From Bacteroidota bacterium (GTDB taxonomy: Bacteria > Bacteroidota > Bacteroidia > Bacteroidales > UBA4417), in contig JAIFMH010000259.1 of assembly GCA_020048595.1 (NCBI GenBank), positions 1-23,482 of the forward strand: DNA of 23,482 nt, read 5' to 3'. The translations under genes were made by a program, and so were the position numbers. The stretch's first letter is position 1. Every line of letters starts with the position of its first letter. The notes under the pieces are model-generated. The model made no database searches, was not told the DNA's origin, and saw nothing but the letters and a program-made list of their open reading frames with translations. This document shows, one piece after another, positions 23,387 through 23,482 of the stretch.

Positions 23387-23482
23387 AGATACCTGGCTGT
23401 CAGTCAGAGTCTGAGCGATTACATTTTACAATTCTCCGTTGATTATGAACCTGGAAAGGAAAAACCTTTCTGTGCCATAAAA

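Noticed and set aside
23387..23482. Start of a next gene after the receptor
   Set aside because: The ATG near 23447 meets a stop after 11 codons and no other frame looks coding; there is a small GAAAGG/CCTTTC hairpin (23454-23470) without a T tract, so nothing can be called.

Overview
The window looks like a chromosomal segment from a Bacteroidota bacterium, most likely Bacteroidales-like. The signs are a moderately AT-rich sequence, very few Shine-Dalgarno sites, several Bacteroidota-type promoters (TAnnTTTG at -7, TTG/TTTG at -33), a C-terminal type IX secretion signal, a TonB-dependent receptor with a carboxypeptidase-like N-terminal domain, and the lineage-restricted families DUF5606 and DUF6427. 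No transposase, phage gene, CRISPR array, tRNA or rRNA was seen.

Region 1 (1-7264) is aromatic amino acid breakdown. After the tail of an upstream gene, a terminator and about 640 bp with at most one tiny ORF, homogentisate dioxygenase (hmgA), 4-hydroxyphenylpyruvate dioxygenase (hppD), fumarylacetoacetase (fahA) and a flavin-reductase-like protein run on the + strand. They converge on a phenylalanine hydroxylase on the - strand. Together they cover Phe to Tyr, then 4-hydroxyphenylpyruvate, homogentisate, and finally fumarate plus acetoacetate. The Tyr aminotransferase and a maleylacetoacetate isomerase are not in the window. The hydroxylase is unusual: it has a large insertion in the catalytic domain and a roughly 290-residue C-terminal extension containing an internal duplication.

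Region 2 (7265-11839) holds a family 2-like glycosyltransferase divergent from the hydroxylase (their -7 boxes nearly touch), a large secreted five-repeat protein with a type IX sorting signal, and a LUD-domain protein. Region 3 (11840-19052) is mainly nucleotide metabolism and housekeeping: purB, DUF5606, pyrK, pyrD, purD, a DUF6427 membrane protein and rnhB. The gaps carry palindromic repeats (three 20-bp units ending in a hairpin at 11870-11961, and a pair of GCATGC-centred palindromes at 15985-16060) and degenerate 7-bp-period tracts.

Region 4 (19053-23482) starts with a 317-bp gap containing a well-formed - strand terminator with no - strand gene to end, so a small RNA is possible there. 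Next is a secreted glucosaminidase with LysM-like segments. Last comes a regulatory unit: promoter, FMN riboswitch, intrinsic terminator and TonB-dependent receptor. A 13-nt direct repeat makes the aptamer P1 strand and the terminator 3' arm interchangeable, giving a readable OFF-switch mechanism. It suggests that the receptor imports riboflavin or a related flavin across the outer membrane.
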